Shown: positions 1 through 7,611, counted from the stretch's first letter. The stretch is DNA of 17,181 bases from Pseudomonadota bacterium (GCA_947454665.1 CANGMU010000029.1:1-17181); one strand, 5' to 3'. Program-made: numbers and translations. The notes: generated by a model not told the origin, from the letters alone.

Positions 1-1152
1 GCATTCGGTGTAGCTGCGGTATTTCGACAAGAGCACGCGCACGTGCATCTTGTAGGCCTTGCGTTCCAGGTAATCGAAGAAGCCCTTCACGCCGTACCAG
101 TGCTTGCGGCCGGACTTGCCGTCGCCCTTGAGGACCCAGTCGCGCTGCGCGGGCGTCAGCTCCTGGTAAGGCACGTCTAGCGGGATGTCGCCGGTCTTCG
201 CATATTTCTCGAGGTCGTCCTGGCACTCCTTGCCGGAGGGTGTCTGCCAGGGCTTGATCGCGCCCTGACGCAGCGTCTTCTGCGTGTCCGGCACGACGAG
301 GCCGTAATCAATGCCGATCACGCGGCCGAAACCCTTGCAGCAGTCGCAGGCGCCGAGCGGCGAGTTGAACGAGAAGCTGCTGGGCACGGCTTCCGAATAG
401 GACAGGTCGCAGTCCGCGCAGTGCAGGTCGGTGGACCAGCGCCACACGGCGGTCTCCCCGGCGCCCTCGTCATCGAGTGCGTGGACGGACACGCGGCCCT
501 GGCCCGCCTTCAGCGCAGCTTCAATGGCTTCGGTGACGCGCGACGGATCCGCGCCCGCGAAGCGGAAGCGGTCCTGCACGACGGTGAACGTGCCGGGCTT
601 TGTCTGCGGCGATTCATGGAAGCGCGTATAGCCCTGCGACTCCAGCAGCTGCTTCATGCCGGGCACGTCCAGCTTCTCCGGCAGCGTCACCGTGAAGCAC
701 ACCAGCAGACGCGGATCGCCGCAGGCCGCGGCCGCCTCGCCGAGGGCGGTGTGGATCGAGGCGGGGCTGTCACGCCGCACCGGCTTGCCGCAGCCGCGGC
801 AGTGCAGGACGCCCGCCCGCGCATAGAGCAGCTTCAGGTGGTCGTTCAGCTCGGTCATCGTGCCGACGGTCGAGCGCGAGGTGCGCACCGGGTTCGTCTG
901 GTCGATGGCGATGGCCGGCGGGATGCCTTCGATGCGATCAACCTGCGGCCGGTCCATGCGGTCGAGGAACTGTCGCGCGTAGGGCGAGAACGTCTCGACA
1001 TACCGGCGCTGGCCCTCCGCGTAGAGCGTGTCGAAGACCAGCGAGGACTTGCCCGAGCCGGAGACGCCGGTGACGACGATGAGTTCGTTCAGCGGCAGGT
1101 CAACGGACAGGTTGCGGAGGTTGTTCTGGCGTGCGCCGTGGATTCTGATCAC
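1..1152 (-). CDS. UvrA paralogue (UvrA2-type), N-terminal 384 codons, cut by the window edge
   Basis: The reverse strand reads open from a GTG at 1152 to the window edge. The protein starts MIRIHGARQNNLRNLSV and has a Walker A motif GVSGSGKSS at residues 29-37. It continues with the UvrA-typical LYAEGQRRYVETFSPYARQF and SRSTVGTMTE segments, a CxxC at 118/121 and further Cys pairs typical of UvrA zinc modules. The last residues (YKMHVRVLLSKYRSYTEC) match the region before the UvrA signature domain. UvrA proteins are ABC-type ATPases that bind damaged DNA; paralogues of this kind are linked to drug or toxin tolerance as well as repair. The stretch between the 118/121 CxxC and the next conserved strand, which carries UvrB binding in canonical UvrA, is about 11 residues shorter than in E. 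coli by my manual comparison. The GTG overlaps the MFS stop (GTGA, 1149-1152), so the two are probably translationally coupled. The family is certain; calling it a paralogue rather than the housekeeping UvrA is inference. Confidence 0.9.
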   Translation of the reverse strand, partial: MIRIHGARQNNLRNLSVDLPLNELIVVTGVSGSGKSSLVFDTLYAEGQRRYVETFSPYARQFLDRMDRPQVDRIEGIPPAIAIDQTNPVRTSRSTVGTMTELNDHLKLLYARAGVLHCRGCGKPVRRDSPASIHTALGEAAAACGDPRLLVCFTVTLPEKLDVPGMKQLLESQGYTRFHESPQTKPGTFTVVQDRFRFAGADPSRVTEAIEAALKAGQGRVSVHALDDEGAGETAVWRWSTDLHCADCDLSYSEAVPSSFSFNSPLGACDCCKGFGRVIGIDYGLVVPDTQKTLRQGAIKPWQTPSGKECQDDLEKYAKTGDIPLDVPYQELTPAQRDWVLKGDGKSGRKHWYGVKGFFDYLERKAYKMHVRVLLSKYRSYTEC

Positions 1153-2375
1153 GTCGCGTTGCCTCGTGCCCTGCGCAGGCGGGCGAAATTCAGGGCTGTG
1201 AAGAACGCACCGCAGGCCGCGACGCCGATCATGCCGGTGGACCCCAGCACGGCAAGCGCCTGGCCCGCAACGGCCACGCCCAGCGCCTGGCCCAGGAAAT
1301 AGCTCAGCGCAAAGGCCGCCACCGCGGCACCGCGGCGTTCCGGCGCCATCTGCGTGGCATTGGTCTGCAGCGTGTTGTGCAGCATGTAGAAGCCCAGGCC
1401 CATCGTGAAGCAGGCCGCGGCAACGACCGACAGATTCGGTGCGAGGGCAACGGTGATCATCATCGCCATCACGATCGTGCCGCCCAGGTTGATGAGTCCC
1501 AGTTCGCCGATGCGGCCTAGCAGCTTGCGGGCGCTGAAGGCAAAGACGAGGCCACCCATTCCGAAGAGCATCGCAGCGGAGCCGGCGAGCGTCAGCGAGA
1601 TATCAAGCGTCCGGTGCAAATGGGTCGCGAAGAAGGCGAAGGCGCCCAGCACGAAGGCGCCCTCCAGGAATACCGACAGCATCACCGTGCGCGCCCAGGG
1701 TTCGCGCAGCACGAGCAGGAATTCCCGCAGCAAGCCGGATGCACCACCGGCGGCGCGCGACGTGGCGACGGGTGTATCCAGGCCCTTGCGCATCCGCTGC
1801 AGCAGCACCGTGCTCACCGCGAACAGGGCCGCGATCACCACGAAGGGGACGTGGCGACCGAAATGGTCCGCCGACAGGCCGCCCAGCAATTGCCCCATCG
1901 CCACGCCGAAGATCTGTCCGATCGAGAAGCGCGCCAGCACGGGTTGCCGTCGTTCATAGGGCACCGAGTCGCCGATCCACGCCATGGCAAGCGGGATCAG
2001 CGCAGCGGATGTCACGCCGGCTGCGATGCGCGCGCCGATCAGGCTGCCGAGACCTGGCGCGAGCGCGCAGGCCAGGGTTGCGATCGCACAGCCGCCGCAA
2101 CCCCAGGTGATGACGCGCAGCTTGCCGAAGCGGTCGCCCAACGGCCCGAAGAACAGCTGGCTCACCGCGTAGCCGAGCGAAAAGCAGGTGATGACCCAGG
2201 CCGCTGCCGACACGGGCACGCCGAAGTCCGCGCCGAGCCGCGGCAGCAGCGGATCCAGCACGCGCTGGGACATGCCGCTGCCCAGGCCCGCGACGGCCAG
2301 TACCGTCACGGCGCCCAGCACCAGCCGCTCGTGCGCGGCATCGTGGCCGCGCGTCGTGTGGGACGGGGAATTCAC
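1149..2375 (-). CDS. MFS efflux transporter
   Basis: A 408-residue protein with a GTG start. It is an inner-membrane major facilitator superfamily member with about 12 hydrophobic helices. The loop after helix 2 carries the MFS motif A (FGPLGDRFGKLR, about residues 75-87). The region around residues 120-160 (GARIAAGVTSAALIPLAMAW) is typical of the drug/sugar-efflux DHA1-like branch. The substrate cannot be read from sequence. The stop overlaps the start of the UvrA-like gene by four bases, so the two probably form an operon. The upstream space to the divergent HAD gene is only 23 bases. The start has no Shine-Dalgarno; a TACCAT hexamer lies 6 bases before the GTG, so the message may be leaderless. 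An ATG at 2383 is out of frame and reaches a stop after three codons, so it is not the MFS start. Length and fold are normal for the family. Confidence 0.9.
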   Translation of the reverse strand: MNSPSHTTRGHDAAHERLVLGAVTVLAVAGLGSGMSQRVLDPLLPRLGADFGVPVSAAAWVITCFSLGYAVSQLFFGPLGDRFGKLRVITWGCGGCAIATLACALAPGLGSLIGARIAAGVTSAALIPLAMAWIGDSVPYERRQPVLARFSIGQIFGVAMGQLLGGLSADHFGRHVPFVVIAALFAVSTVLLQRMRKGLDTPVATSRAAGGASGLLREFLLVLREPWARTVMLSVFLEGAFVLGAFAFFATHLHRTLDISLTLAGSAAMLFGMGGLVFAFSARKLLGRIGELGLINLGGTIVMAMMITVALAPNLSVVAAACFTMGLGFYMLHNTLQTNATQMAPERRGAAVAAFALSYFLGQALGVAVAGQALAVLGSTGMIGVAACGAFFTALNFARLRRARGNAT

Positions 2376-2381
2376 GCACGC

Positions 2382-2391
2382 ATGGTACCGT
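2382..2391. promoter_or_regulatory. Overlapping divergent -10-like elements around GGTACC
   Basis: The 23-base gap between the divergent MFS and HAD genes contains the palindrome GGTACC (2384-2389). On plus, TACCGT (2386-2391) sits 7 bases before the HAD ATG. On minus, TACCAT (2387 down to 2382) sits 6 bases before the MFS GTG. Neither start has a Shine-Dalgarno. This looks like two back-to-back leaderless promoters sharing bases. I see no convincing -35 box in either direction, so this is inference from spacing. Confidence 0.4.
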
Positions 2392-2398
2392 AGCCCTG

Positions 2399-3079
2399 AT
2401 GTTCGACGCCGTGCTCTTCGACATGGATGGCCTGCTGCTCGATTCCGAGCGCGTGCTGATGCAAGCCTGGACCGCCGCTGCAGCGGAAGAGGGCATCACG
2501 ATCCCGCACGAGGTCTATACGGCCGTCATCGGGCGCGCGATGCAGGAGTCCCAGGCGCTGTTCACGCAGATGCTGGGCGGCATCGAGCGGCATGCGCACC
2601 TGCGCGCGAAGGTCGTCGAGCGATTGCATGCCCGGCGCGAGGGCCCCGTGTTCCCGCTGAAACCAGGCGTCGTGGAATTGCTCGGCGCGCTGCGCGCACG
2701 GCGTGTGCCCTGCGCCGTCGCGTCCTCCTCCGGTGTCGACGAGATCCGGCACCGGCTCGAGGTCGTCGGCGTCCTTCATCATTTCGACGCGGTTGCTGGC
2801 GGCAACGAGGTGTCGCGCGGCAAGCCGGATCCGGCAGTCTATGAGCTCGCGGCCTCCCGGCTTGGTGTGTCGGCTCACGCCTGCATTGCCTTCGAGGACA
2901 GCGAGAACGGCGCACGGGCGGCGCTCGCGGCCGGCGCCACGCTCGTCGTCGTGCCCGACCTGCGGCGACCGGCCGATGAGGTCATGACGCGATGCCTGCA
3001 TGAGTTGGCGTCGCTGCACGATGCGCGCGAGCACTTGCCGCGCTGGTTCCCGGACCGCTTCCTGCTAGAGTCTGCCTAG
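2399..3079 (+). CDS. HAD-superfamily phosphatase, beta-phosphoglucomutase-like
   Basis: A 226-residue cytoplasmic HAD hydrolase. Motif I is FDMDGLLLD with nucleophile Asp8 and acid/base Asp10. Motif II is the ASSSG stretch at 108-112. Motif III is Lys142 in RGKPDP, and motif IV is Glu166-Asp167 in FEDSENG. The EDSxxG form and the helical cap between motifs I and II place it in the subfamily of beta-phosphoglucomutase and small sugar-phosphate or phosphoglycolate phosphatases. These use Mg2+ and a phospho-aspartate intermediate. The exact substrate is not predictable. The ATG at 2399 has no Shine-Dalgarno and lies 7 bases after TACCGT. The stop is followed after 28 bases by the next gene on the same strand, which has its own ribosome site. 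All catalytic residues are present and the length is normal. Confidence 0.9.
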   Translation: MFDAVLFDMDGLLLDSERVLMQAWTAAAAEEGITIPHEVYTAVIGRAMQESQALFTQMLGGIERHAHLRAKVVERLHARREGPVFPLKPGVVELLGALRARRVPCAVASSSGVDEIRHRLEVVGVLHHFDAVAGGNEVSRGKPDPAVYELAASRLGVSAHACIAFEDSENGARAALAAGATLVVVPDLRRPADEVMTRCLHELASLHDAREHLPRWFPDRFLLESA

Positions 3080-3097
3080 TCATAAAAAACGAGAACC

Positions 3098-3103
3098 GGG
3101 GGG
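3098..3103 (+). promoter_or_regulatory. Shine-Dalgarno GGGGGG for the methyltransferase-like gene
   Basis: A purine run (GGGGGG) ends 4 bases before the ATG at 3108 and fixes that start. It contrasts with the neighbouring HAD and YgiQ genes, which have no such site. The AT-rich patch before it (about 3077-3090) could hold a promoter, but no clear hexamer pair is visible. Confidence 0.5.
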
Positions 3104-3107
3104 TTCC

Positions 3108-3890
3108 ATGACCAGAACAACGTCCTTGCTTGCCACTTCGGCCCTGGCGGCCGTCCTTGCCTTGACCGTGGGCTGCGCGACGACCGGTGGCGGTGGCGCC
3201 AAGCCGTCTGCCGCCGTCACCGCAGCCGTTGCCGACAAGACTCGTCCCGAAGCCGACCGCACGCGCGACGCCGACCGCAAGCCGGCCGAGGTGATCGCCT
3301 TCGCCGGCATCAAGGCTGGCGACAAGGTGGGCGATATCATGCCGGGCGGCGGCTACTTCACCCGCCTCTTCAGCGGTGTCGTCGGGGCCAAGGGCACGGT
3401 CTATGCGCTGGCACCGGCACGCGCGGCGAATGCGCCGGCCAATGCCCCGGACATGTCGGCCGGCGTGAAGGCGATTGCCGCCGAGCCGAACCACAAGAAC
3501 GTGAAGGTCGCGCCCATGGATGTGGCGATTCCCGTGCCGGAAAAGGTCGACGTCATGTGGACGTCGCTGAACTACCACGACTTCCAGAACCGTCCGGGCG
3601 ACTACCTGAAGACCTTCAACAAGTGGGTCTACGATGCGCTGAAGCCGGGCGGCATCTACATCGTGATCGACCATGCAGCCAAGGTCGGCGCGGGCAAGAC
3701 GACAACGTCGACGCTCCATCGCATCGAGCCGGCCTTCGTGAAGCAGGAAGTGATCGCGGCCGGCTTCCAGTTCGTCGGCGAGAGCAATGTGCTGGCGAAC
3801 CCCGCGGACGATCGTTCGCAGCTCGTGCGTGAGACGGGCATCCGCGGCAAGACGGACCAGTTCGTCTACAAGTTCCGCAAGCCCAAGTAA
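3108..3890 (+). CDS. Exported class I methyltransferase-like protein (COG4798 type), probable lipoprotein
   Basis: A 260-residue protein. The first 22 residues form a signal sequence, followed by Cys23 in an imperfect lipobox (TVGC). A Gly-rich and charged linker runs to about residue 60. The body has a Rossmann methyltransferase layout: motif I VGDIMPGGGYFTRLF at 74-88, an acidic VDVMWTSLNYHDF segment at 147-159, and LKPGGIYIVIDHA at 178-190. The C-terminus FVYKFRKPK is typical of the predicted methyltransferases grouped in COG4798. No substrate is known for these. Export would place the fold where S-adenosylmethionine is not normally found, so the protein may not be a conventional methyltransferase. 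It is the first gene of a tight plus-strand cluster; the next start is 6 bases after this stop. The fold call is strong; lipidation and function are inference. Confidence 0.8.
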   Translation: MTRTTSLLATSALAAVLALTVGCATTGGGGAKPSAAVTAAVADKTRPEADRTRDADRKPAEVIAFAGIKAGDKVGDIMPGGGYFTRLFSGVVGAKGTVYALAPARAANAPANAPDMSAGVKAIAAEPNHKNVKVAPMDVAIPVPEKVDVMWTSLNYHDFQNRPGDYLKTFNKWVYDALKPGGIYIVIDHAAKVGAGKTTTSTLHRIEPAFVKQEVIAAGFQFVGESNVLANPADDRSQLVRETGIRGKTDQFVYKFRKPK

Positions 3891-3896
3891 GTCGAC

Positions 3897-4919
3897 ATGG
3901 CCGCTTCATGCTGGATGAAGCCGGTCATCCTCACGCTCGCCCTGGCGGGCGCGGGGATGGGCGGGCGGGCCGATGCAGCATCCTGCGACAGGACCTGCCT
4001 CGAAGGCGTCGCCGATCGCTACCTCGTCGCGCTCACGTCGCGGGATCCCTCGAAGGCGCCGCTCGCCAAGGGCGTGCGCTACGCGGAGAACAATGTCGTG
4101 CTGCCGCTGCCGGATGGTCTCTGGCGCACGGCCAGCAGATTGGGCAACTACCGCCTCGTCGTGACGGATACCACCTGGCAGACCGTCGGCCTGTACGCAA
4201 AGCTGCAGGAAAACGGCGCGCCCGTGTTGCTCGCCAGTTTCCTGAAGGTGAAGGACGGCAGGATCACCGAGATCGATGCGCAGGTCGCGCGCCTGACCGA
4301 CACGACAGGCAGCGGCACGCCGGCCAACCTGCGCGAGGACCAGTTGGGTGATGCGCCGCGTGCGCAGTTCCTGACCGCGCTGCCTCAGGCGATGCGGCGC
4401 TCGCGTGCCGAGCTCGCGTCCATCGCCAACAGCTATTACACCGGGCTTGAAAACAACCGCGGCGAGAAGGTCCCGCCTTTCGCCGAGGATTGCCTGCGGC
4501 TTGAGAACGGCACGCAGACCTCCGGTCGCACGCTGCCGTCCGGTGGCCAGCCCAATGGCATGCACTACAGCTGCCGTGAAGCCTTTGGGCTGGGCTATTA
4601 CCGGGACGACACCCGCCTGCGCAACCGCCGCATCCTCGCCATCGACGAAGAACGCGGCCTGGTTTATGCGACGGTGTTCTTCGACCACGATGCGTCCATC
4701 CGGGAGTACAAGCTCAAGGACGGCCGGGACGTGGCCGTGAAGAACACCGGGCCGTGGACCTGGAGCACGCAGGAGCTGTTCCAGGTGAATGCGGGCGGGA
4801 AGATCAGCCAGGTCGAGGCGGTGCTCATGGCCGTGCCCTACGGGCAGCGTCCGGCGTTCAGCACCGGCCAGCATTTCCCCAGTCCGCAGGCCGATCGAGA
4901 CGGATTCAAGGAATACTGA
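3897..4919 (+). CDS. Exported DUF8021-like protein with two NTF2/SnoaL-like repeats
   Basis: 340 residues from the ATG at 3897. The ATG at 3915 (residue 7) gives a cleaner signal peptide, MKPVILTLALAGAGMGGRADA, and may be the real start. The mature protein begins with a Cys pair (ASCDRTC). It shows an internal duplication. The first copy runs from about residue 33 to 135 (VADRYLVALTSRDPSKAPLA, then RYAENN). The second starts near 172 (IANSYYTGLENNRGEKVPPFA, then CLRLENG). Both look like NTF2/SnoaL-type cone folds, as in DUF8021 proteins found in bacteria and fungi. The family has no established reaction that I know of. The gene lies 6 bases after the methyltransferase-like gene and 4 before the small membrane protein, so all three are probably co-transcribed and act in the envelope. 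The domain name is from memory and moderately sure. Confidence 0.7.
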   Translation: MAASCWMKPVILTLALAGAGMGGRADAASCDRTCLEGVADRYLVALTSRDPSKAPLAKGVRYAENNVVLPLPDGLWRTASRLGNYRLVVTDTTWQTVGLYAKLQENGAPVLLASFLKVKDGRITEIDAQVARLTDTTGSGTPANLREDQLGDAPRAQFLTALPQAMRRSRAELASIANSYYTGLENNRGEKVPPFAEDCLRLENGTQTSGRTLPSGGQPNGMHYSCREAFGLGYYRDDTRLRNRRILAIDEERGLVYATVFFDHDASIREYKLKDGRDVAVKNTGPWTWSTQELFQVNAGGKISQVEAVLMAVPYGQRPAFSTGQHFPSPQADRDGFKEY

Positions 4920-4923
4920 AACC

Positions 4924-5271
4924 GTGTACGAAGCCCGGCACCAGCGACCGCTGACCCAGGCGGCCTTTCTCCGCCGCCTCTGGGGCCATGGGCTGCTGGC
5001 GGCGGGGCTGGTCGTGGGCTCGCTGGGTCTGGGCATGCTGGGCTATATGCACTATGAACAGCTGCCCGCGGTCGATGCTTTCCTGAATGCCGCGATGCTG
5101 CTCGGCGGCATGGGGCCGGTGGACCCGCCCCACACCGTGGCGGGCAAACTTTTCGCCGGCGCCTATGCCCTCTACGCCGGGCTGCTGTTCCTGCTCTCTG
5201 CGGCCCTGATGTTCACGCCGGTGCTCCACCGGCTGCTGCACCGCTTCCACTGGCCCGACGACGAACGATAG
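4924..5271 (+). CDS. Small conserved-type inner-membrane protein of unknown function
   Basis: 115 residues from a GTG at 4924. The start is supported by AAGGAA at 4908-4913 and by the 4-base gap after the previous stop. There are two clear membrane helices, about 22-42 and 74-98. Between them is a less hydrophobic stretch with a Gly-rich loop (LNAAMLLGGMGPVDPPHT, residues 54-71). The C-terminus is short, basic and His-rich (VLHRLLHRFHW). The order helix, Gly-rich loop, helix recalls small pore-loop proteins, but the K+-channel filter TVGYG is absent, so a channel role is only speculation. It is the last gene of the cluster beginning at 3108. I recognise no named family. A longer reading frame starting inside the preceding gene (4789) was not chosen because it overlaps that gene by more than 40 codons. 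Confidence 0.7.
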   Translation: MYEARHQRPLTQAAFLRRLWGHGLLAAGLVVGSLGLGMLGYMHYEQLPAVDAFLNAAMLLGGMGPVDPPHTVAGKLFAGAYALYAGLLFLLSAALMFTPVLHRLLHRFHWPDDER

Positions 5272-5288
5272 CCGCGGGCCAGCCGGGG

Positions 5289-5294
5289 TAAACT
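5289..5294 (+). promoter_or_regulatory. -10-like TAAACT 7 bases before ygiQ ATG
   Basis: TAAACT ends 7 bases before the ATG at 5302, and the intervening CCCTGCC holds no Shine-Dalgarno. This fits a leaderless transcript starting at or near the A of the ATG. No clear -35 box is seen. Confidence 0.45.
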
Positions 5295-5301
5295 CCCTGC
5301 C

Positions 5302-7611
5302 ATGTCACCGGTCGTCAGCTCCACTCCCCGCCCGCTCGCCGTTGCAGCGCCCCAGTCGCGCCCTGCGGCCCCGTTCCTGCCCATGACGCGTGCCGAGATG
5401 GACGCGCTGGGCTGGGACCAGTGCGACGTCATCATCGTCACGGGCGATGCCTACGTGGACCACCCGAGTTTCGGCATGGCGATCATGGGTCGACTGCTCG
5501 AGGCCCAGGGCTTCCGCGTCGGCATCATCGCGCAGCCGGACTGGCACGGCCCCGAGGCCTTCCGCGCGCTGGGTCGTCCGCGCCTGTTCTTCGGCATCAC
5601 GGCCGGGAACATGGATTCGATGGTGAACCGCTATACCTCCGACAAGCGTATCCGCAGCGACGATGCGTACACGCCGGGTGGCGAGGCGGGCAAGCGGCCG
5701 GACCGTTCGGTCATCGTCTACGCGCAGCGTGCGCGCGAGGCTTACAAGGATGTGCCGCTGGTCATCGGTGGCATCGAAGCTTCGCTGCGTCGGATCGCGC
5801 ACTTCGACTACTGGTCTGAAAAGGTGCGTCGCTCGATCCTCATGGACGCGAAGGCTGACCTGCTCGTCTATGGCAATGCCGAGCGGCAGATCACCGAGCT
5901 TGCGCGTCGGCTCGATGCCGGCGAAGAGATCGGCCAGATCACCGACCTGCGGGGCACGTCCTTCGTGCGGCGTGGCCACGGTGCCGACTACATCGAGATC
6001 GATTCGACGCACCTGGATGCGCCCGGTCCGCTGAATCCGCCGATCGACCCGTACGCGATGGAGCCGGGCAAGCCCGCGCAGGCCGGCGAAACGGAAGAGC
6101 CCGTCGAGCCGCATGCCGCGGAAGGCACCGAAGCTGTCGTGCGCTTCGTGCGCCGTGTGAAGTCCACCGACCGCGATCGCAGCGTGATCCGCCTGCCATC
6201 CTTCGAGCAGGTCGAGACCGATCCGGTGATGTATGCGCATGCGTCGCGCATCCTGCACCTGGAGGCGAACCCCGGTAACGCGCGCGCGCTCGTGCAGCGG
6301 CATGGCAACACGGACGTGTGGCTCAACCCGCCGCCGATCCCGCTTGCGATGGGCGAGATGGACCTCGTCTACGAGCTGCCCTACCAGCGCCGGCCGCATC
6401 CGTTCTATGGCAACGCCGAGATCCCGGCGTACAAGATGATCCGCTTCTCGATCGCGATCCAGCGCGGCTGCTTCGGGGGTTGCAGCTTCTGCTCGATCAC
6501 CGAGCACGAAGGCCGCGTGATCCAGAACCGCAGCGAAGGCTCGATCCTCAAGGAGATCGAGACCATCCGCGACACGGTGCCCGGCTTCACCGGCGTGATC
6601 TCGGACCTGGGCGGCCCGACGGCGAACATGTATCGCATCGCCTGCAAGAGCCGCGAGATCGAGAAGAACTGCCGCCTGCCGTCTTGCGTCTTCCCGACGG
6701 TCTGCTCGAACCTCAACACCGACCATTCGCCGCTGATCGAGCTCTATCGCAAGGCGCGCGCGCTGCCCGGCATCAAGAAGATCCTGATCGCCTCTGGCGT
6801 GCGCTATGACCTGGCGATCGAATCGCCCGAGTACGTAAAGGAACTTGCGCAGCACCACGTCGGCGGCTATCTGAAGATCGCCCCCGAACATGTGCGCGAG
6901 GGGCCGCTGTCGAAGATGATGAAGCCGGGCGTGGGCACCTACTACCGCTTCAAGGAACTCTTCGACAAATACTCGAAGGAAGCGGGCAAGGAGCAATACC
7001 TGATCCCGTACTTCATCGCGGCCCATCCGGGCACGACCGATGAAGACATGCTCGAGCTTGCGATCTGGCTCAAGCAGCACGGCTTCCGTGCCGACCAGGT
7101 GCAGGCTTTCCTGCCGTCGCCGATGGCCTCTGCCACCGCGATGTACCACAGCGGCAAGAACCCGCTGCATCGCGTGACCCGCGACAGCGAGAACGTGGCC
7201 GTCGCCAAGGGCCTGCGCCAGCGTCGCCTGCACAAGGCCTTCCTGCGTTACCACGATGCGAACAACTGGCCGGTGCTGCGCGAGGCGCTGCGTCGCATGG
7301 GCCGCGCGAACCTCATCGGCAACAGCCCGCACCACCTGATCCCCGCATACCAGCCCAAGGGCACGGGTGATGCGGCCGAAGGCGTGCGCGCGGGTTACAA
7401 GCATGGTGCCCAGGGCACGGCAGGCGCCAAGCGCGCTGCAGGCAAGCAGCCCTTCCGCACGCAGCACACGGGTCTGCCGCACACACCCCGCGCACCGGTC
7501 GGCGCGAAGCCGGTTGGTGCCGGATTCGCCGGCGCCAGACCGGGCGCCTCGCGCGGCCCGTTCAAGGGCAAGGGTGGCGGCAAGCCGGGTGCCAAGGGCA
7601 AGCCGCGTTGA
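5302..7611 (+). CDS. ygiQ: YgiQ family radical SAM protein
   Basis: 769 residues, slightly longer than E. coli YgiQ (about 739). The N-terminal YgiQ domain is recognisable (DVIIVTGDAYVDHPSFG, then FGITAGNMDSMVNRYT and VIGGIEASLRRIAHFDYWS). The radical-SAM core carries CxxxCxxC with Cys390, Cys394 and Cys397 in QRGCFGGCSFCSI; these bind a 4Fe-4S cluster that cleaves S-adenosylmethionine. A C-terminal region (about 620-685: GKNPLHRVTRDSENVAVAKG onward) matches the DUF3362-like part of the family. The biological reaction of YgiQ is not established. The last 84 residues (686-769) are a Gly/Ala/Lys/Arg/Pro-rich tail that looks disordered and basic. The start has a -10-like TAAACT just before it and no Shine-Dalgarno. 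The stop overlaps the next start (TTGA). Confidence 0.95.
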   Translation: MSPVVSSTPRPLAVAAPQSRPAAPFLPMTRAEMDALGWDQCDVIIVTGDAYVDHPSFGMAIMGRLLEAQGFRVGIIAQPDWHGPEAFRALGRPRLFFGITAGNMDSMVNRYTSDKRIRSDDAYTPGGEAGKRPDRSVIVYAQRAREAYKDVPLVIGGIEASLRRIAHFDYWSEKVRRSILMDAKADLLVYGNAERQITELARRLDAGEEIGQITDLRGTSFVRRGHGADYIEIDSTHLDAPGPLNPPIDPYAMEPGKPAQAGETEEPVEPHAAEGTEAVVRFVRRVKSTDRDRSVIRLPSFEQVETDPVMYAHASRILHLEANPGNARALVQRHGNTDVWLNPPPIPLAMGEMDLVYELPYQRRPHPFYGNAEIPAYKMIRFSIAIQRGCFGGCSFCSITEHEGRVIQNRSEGSILKEIETIRDTVPGFTGVISDLGGPTANMYRIACKSREIEKNCRLPSCVFPTVCSNLNTDHSPLIELYRKARALPGIKKILIASGVRYDLAIESPEYVKELAQHHVGGYLKIAPEHVREGPLSKMMKPGVGTYYRFKELFDKYSKEAGKEQYLIPYFIAAHPGTTDEDMLELAIWLKQHGFRADQVQAFLPSPMASATAMYHSGKNPLHRVTRDSENVAVAKGLRQRRLHKAFLRYHDANNWPVLREALRRMGRANLIGNSPHHLIPAYQPKGTGDAAEGVRAGYKHGAQGTAGAKRAAGKQPFRTQHTGLPHTPRAPVGAKPVGAGFAGARPGASRGPFKGKGGGKPGAKGKPR

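Noticed and set aside
421..1302. Plus-strand open frame of 293 codons
   Set aside because: It lies opposite the UvrA-like gene and the end of the MFS gene; its protein has no recognisable motif, while the minus-strand reading is clearly UvrA.
3906..5036. Minus-strand open frame of 376 codons
   Set aside because: It is antisense to the DUF8021-like gene and has the Arg/His-rich composition of a shadow frame. The plus strand has signal peptide, repeats and ribosome spacing.
4924..5271. Potassium channel call for the small membrane protein
   Set aside because: The topology is suggestive, but the TVGYG-type filter is absent and two helices alone are not evidence.
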